DNA of 8,548 nucleotides from assembly GCA_001304035.1 (NCBI GenBank), contig LJUD01000131.1:1-8548 (forward strand). Direction: 5' to 3'. Positions within the stretch are counted from its first letter, which is position 1; each line of letters starts with the position of its first letter. Positions 5,900 to 8,548 of this stretch are shown piece after piece. Below the pieces are notes generated by a model. It searched no databases and was not told the origin of the DNA. It was given only the letters and a program-made list of their open reading frames with translations. The translations under genes were made by a program, and so were the position numbers. This stretch comes from a bacterium SM23_31 (GTDB lineage Bacteria; SM23-31).

Positions 5900-7849
5900 A
5901 TGAAAATATCTTTATTTAATTATAGGCTAAAAAGTATTGTGATCGGAATAGCGGCAGTGCTAATATTCGGTCTGTCGTTGAGCAGTCGGGCGTGGGGGCA
6001 GACAAAATATTATATCGATGCCACTAACGGAAACGATAACAACAGCGGCAAATCTGCCGAAAATGCTTGGAAAACAATCGATGCCGTGAACGATTCAATG
6101 GGAATCTTCCTCTCAGGGGACAGTGTCCTATTCAAGCGCGGCGAGGTATGGAGAGAACAGCTGAATATATCCGCTTCGGAGGTATTGTTCGGGGCTTACG
6201 GCACCGGTAATAATCCCGTAATTACGGGTGCGGACACCGCTGCCAACTGGGATGAATTTTTAGGTAATATGTTTGAATCCGACACTCTTATGGGTGATGA
6301 TTTTGAAAGCGGTGATATGTCTTACTGGACATCGGCTGCAGATAGTTCGCTGGCGAAAGCAGAAGCTTCTAAATTCGGCAGTTACGGTTTAAGCCATAAT
6401 ATTCAATCAATTGCCGAGAAATTAACTTATAAGGCATTTACCGAGCACGATACTACGTATACGAGTTTCTTTTTTAAAATAAGGACCGAGGCTCCCGACA
6501 GTTTCACAATGGCTGACGGTGATAATTTTGTAGTATCCAATATGAGGAATCAGGATGCTTCGGGGAATGATTGGCGTTTGCGGCTGCGTAGAAGTGGAAG
6601 TGATTATCAAATAGCGTTATATAGACCCTTTGATATAGTTGGAAACTGGGTAACGGTAAACCGGGGGCAGTGGTATTGGATTAAGGTTAAATGGATTTCA
6701 ATTGCCGCAGGTTCCTGTGAATGGTGGATCGACGGCGTAAGTAAAGGCAATTACAGCGGCGATTTGAGCGGAAAAACTTCGGGAAGGTTTTATGTTATAA
6801 AAACTGAAGGATTGGGTGCGGGAACTTCTGGAAAACTTTATTTTGATCAGGTTCAGGTTACTTTATCAAACCATAATGAACCAACCTCCGGGGGAGGTGC
6901 CAATTTATGGAGTATTAATTGGAATTCGAGACCCATTGCCGTCTTTTTTGAATTGAAAGATAGTACGACGGCATGGGGCGATAGTTCCATGACGGATAAT
7001 CCTGATACGGAGTATGAATGGAAATGGGATTCGCAAACCGATAAGTTGATAATATATTCCGAGACGGACCCGGATACTACCTATCAATCGGTAGAGGCAA
7101 CGACACGCAATTATGGGATTAGAACCAATGCCAATGTTAACAATATTACGATAGAAAATTTGGAAATTAAATATGCCGAAACAGCCGGAATACAGCTTGC
7201 CGACAGTTGTGTTCACTGGACAATTCAGAATAATAAGATACATCACATTGGAGATGAATTAAATGAAGAGGGCAGTGCAATATTGTCGAATGATGCCGAC
7301 AGTTCTAAAATAAGCGATAATATCGTTTACGAGGCGGGAAGGCACGGTATATTCATTGATGCGAATGATTGTAAGATAACCGATTATATTATAGAAAATA
7401 ACACTGTTTACAATTGTTATCATAATAGTATAGACTTACATAGTACTTCTAATATTATCGACGGCATTTTCATTAGGTATAACACGGTTTATTATACGAA
7501 CGACGCACCAATTCATGCCGTTAACGGAATATTTTTACAAGGGTACAGTGGTTCCCATCTTAGTAACGCGAAGGTTTATTATAATGTTATATTTAATATG
7601 CCGAGTGCCGGAATCAACGTAGGACAGTACACTAACCGCATTTATTTGTATAACAATACAGTTTATCATACTCGCAATAACGGCTATACGTCCGAATGTA
7701 TCTTCAAGCATATGAATGCCGATACTCTAATTATGAAAAATAATATTTTTGTTAATAACGTAAAGTTTGCGCTTTATATACAGGATACTATTTTGTTACT
7801 CGTTTGTTACTCATATTTTAAAACCATAAAAAATAGGATAAAAAAATGA
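5900..7849 (+). CDS. Secreted right-handed beta-helix protein with lectin-like insert, C-terminally truncated
   Basis: From ATG 5900 the protein has 649 residues. It starts with a Sec signal peptide (1-33; basic start, core IVIGIAAVLIFGLSL, likely cut at AWG-Q). Residues 36-64 (YYIDATNGNDNNSG, then AWKTIDAVN) are the N-terminal cap found in secreted pectate-lyase-like beta-helix proteins. Residues about 128-327 look like a LamG/concanavalin-type domain (WRLRLRRSGSDYQIALYR, WYWIKVKW, then KLYFDQVQV). From about 405 to 630, beta-helix coils repeat with N-N-x-(I/V) turns such as ENLEIKYAETAGIQL and IIENNTVYNCYHNSIDL. These proteins bind or cut polysaccharides outside the cell or in the periplasm; no catalytic set can be named. 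The last coil stops after LYIQDT, and 19 unrelated residues follow. GGAG precedes ATG 5900; a GTG at 5825 would add 25 residues before the signal peptide and is less likely. The stop overlaps the integrase start by 4 nt. Confidence 0.7.
   Translation: MKISLFNYRLKSIVIGIAAVLIFGLSLSSRAWGQTKYYIDATNGNDNNSGKSAENAWKTIDAVNDSMGIFLSGDSVLFKRGEVWREQLNISASEVLFGAYGTGNNPVITGADTAANWDEFLGNMFESDTLMGDDFESGDMSYWTSAADSSLAKAEASKFGSYGLSHNIQSIAEKLTYKAFTEHDTTYTSFFFKIRTEAPDSFTMADGDNFVVSNMRNQDASGNDWRLRLRRSGSDYQIALYRPFDIVGNWVTVNRGQWYWIKVKWISIAAGSCEWWIDGVSKGNYSGDLSGKTSGRFYVIKTEGLGAGTSGKLYFDQVQVTLSNHNEPTSGGGANLWSINWNSRPIAVFFELKDSTTAWGDSSMTDNPDTEYEWKWDSQTDKLIIYSETDPDTTYQSVEATTRNYGIRTNANVNNITIENLEIKYAETAGIQLADSCVHWTIQNNKIHHIGDELNEEGSAILSNDADSSKISDNIVYEAGRHGIFIDANDCKITDYIIENNTVYNCYHNSIDLHSTSNIIDGIFIRYNTVYYTNDAPIHAVNGIFLQGYSGSHLSNAKVYYNVIFNMPSAGINVGQYTNRIYLYNNTVYHTRNNGYTSECIFKHMNADTLIMKNNIFVNNVKFALYIQDTILLLVCYSYFKTIKNRIKK
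7791..7812 (+). repeat. 11-bp tandem direct repeat at the integrase junction
   Basis: TTTGTTACTC occurs at 7792-7801 and again at 7803-7812, giving two 11-bp units that differ only at their first base. The pair lies exactly where the beta-helix protein loses its coil pattern and 34 nt before the integrase start codon. Tandem short repeats next to an integrase gene are often arm-type binding sites or part of an attachment site, but the second end of the element is outside the window, so the role is inferred. Confidence 0.5.
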
Positions 7850-8548
7850 ATGTAACTCTACGCAAAAGAAAACTTTCCCGAAACAGGTATAGCTTATACC
7901 TTGACATATATTATCACGGAAAAAGGTATTATGAATTTCTAAAATTGTATCTCGGCAAGGATAATGTTTCTAACAAAGAAACTCTTAGGCTTGCGGAAAA
8001 TATCCGGGCTAAGAGACAGCTTGAGATTCAAAATAACGAATACGGCTTTATACCAAGCTTTAAGAGAAATCTAAATTTCGTGGATTACTTCAAAAAAATT
8101 GCAGACAATAAAAAGCATTTAAGATATTATAAAGCAACCTTAAATTTGTTGGAACAAAAAGTAAATGGACATGTGAAAATTTCAAACATTGACGAAAAAT
8201 TTCTTACAGATTTCCAATCTTATTTATTGGAAAATACATCCTCCCCTAATACGGCTCATTCATATTTCAGCACTATAGTTGCGGTGTTAAACAATGCTGT
8301 TAGGGATAAAATCATATTCACAAATCCGGCAAATAACATTCCACGACCAAAGAAGCAAGACGTTGAACGAACATTTTTAACTTTATCAGAAATTCAGGCA
8401 CTGAGCGTTACACCGTGTAAAAATTCACAGATTAAAAGGGCGTTTCTTTTTGCTTGCTATACCGGGCTAAGATTGTCGGATGCCAAAAAATTGCAATGGG
8501 AAAATATTAAAGGAAATAGAATTGAATTCAGGCAAAAGAAAACCAATA
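7846..8548 (+). CDS. Tyrosine recombinase / integrase, Bacteroidota type (runs off window end)
   Basis: An open frame of 234 codons runs from ATG 7846 to the window edge. Residues 1-45 (RKRKLSRNRYSLYLDIYYHG, then KRYYEFLKLYL) form the N-terminal arm-binding domain of integrases from Bacteroidota conjugative and mobilisable elements. Residues about 75-170 are the core-binding SAM-like helical domain (FVDYFKKIADNKKHLRYYKA; YLLENTSSPNTAHSYFSTIV). The catalytic domain starts near 178 with LTLSEIQAL, and ACYTGLRLSDAKKLQW (203-218) carries the first catalytic arginine, Arg209. The remaining residues of the R-K-H-x-R-H-Y set lie beyond the window. Such enzymes insert and excise mobile DNA at att sites. 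AGGA 8 nt upstream supports the start, and ATGA overlaps the previous stop. The gene is visibly richer in A/T than the capsid and NRAMP genes, suggesting separate acquisition. Confidence 0.85.
   Translation, partial: MNVTLRKRKLSRNRYSLYLDIYYHGKRYYEFLKLYLGKDNVSNKETLRLAENIRAKRQLEIQNNEYGFIPSFKRNLNFVDYFKKIADNKKHLRYYKATLNLLEQKVNGHVKISNIDEKFLTDFQSYLLENTSSPNTAHSYFSTIVAVLNNAVRDKIIFTNPANNIPRPKKQDVERTFLTLSEIQALSVTPCKNSQIKRAFLFACYTGLRLSDAKKLQWENIKGNRIEFRQKKTN

Noticed and set aside
1..8548. CRISPR array, tRNA or rRNA genes
   Set aside because: No regularly spaced repeats of CRISPR length, no cloverleaf-like sequence and no conserved rRNA segments were seen.

Overview
The window reads as genomic DNA from a bacterium of the Bacteroidota/Ignavibacteriota/Calditrichota (FCB) neighbourhood. 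This is an inference from three genes: a TonB-dependent receptor with an N-terminal carboxypeptidase-regulatory-like domain, a divergent NRAMP-family transporter of the GPGT type, and a Bacteroidota-type tyrosine recombinase. No rRNA or other firm taxonomic marker is present.

Layout. (1) Positions 1-2303 look like a resident metal or envelope locus. It holds the start of a TonB-dependent receptor on the minus strand (1-348), a divergently transcribed NRAMP-like membrane transporter (679-1905), and a convergent relic of a DUF134/UPF0251 DNA-binding regulator (1902-2246, minus strand). The relic is readable end to end in one frame but carries two in-frame TAA codons. Just upstream of it, a perfect 18-bp palindrome sits next to a consensus TTGACA box, so its likely operator is intact. 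(2) Positions 2437-5753 are a small piece of a tailed-phage structural region. A plausible promoter is followed by a coiled-coil protein whose frame appears broken near its end, a decoration-like protein, and a clear HK97-type major capsid protein. Two patches of degenerate 7-bp tandem repeats follow, and then two unassigned phage-type genes. No terminase, portal, head-tail connector, tail tube or lysis gene is visible, so this is a remnant or a minimal capsid cassette and not a complete prophage. (3) Positions 5900-7849 encode a secreted right-handed beta-helix protein with a lectin-like insertion. Its C-terminus ends abruptly in a short non-helix tail. (4) At that break there is an 11-bp tandem repeat, and a tyrosine integrase starts with a 4-nt ATGA overlap at 7846. 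It runs off the window, which suggests that another mobile element begins here and truncated the beta-helix gene.

How the parts relate. The receptor and transporter could together move a metal or metal chelate across the outer and inner membranes, but shared regulation is not demonstrated. The capsid genes share a strand and close spacing with strong Shine-Dalgarno sequences, consistent with one transcript. The first gene and the NRAMP gene lack such sequences, a contrast that supports a separate, acquired origin for the phage block. The strongest second-look signals are the operator-like palindrome beside the decayed regulator, the heptamer repeat patches behind the capsid gene, the orphan capsid cassette, and the integrase/beta-helix junction.
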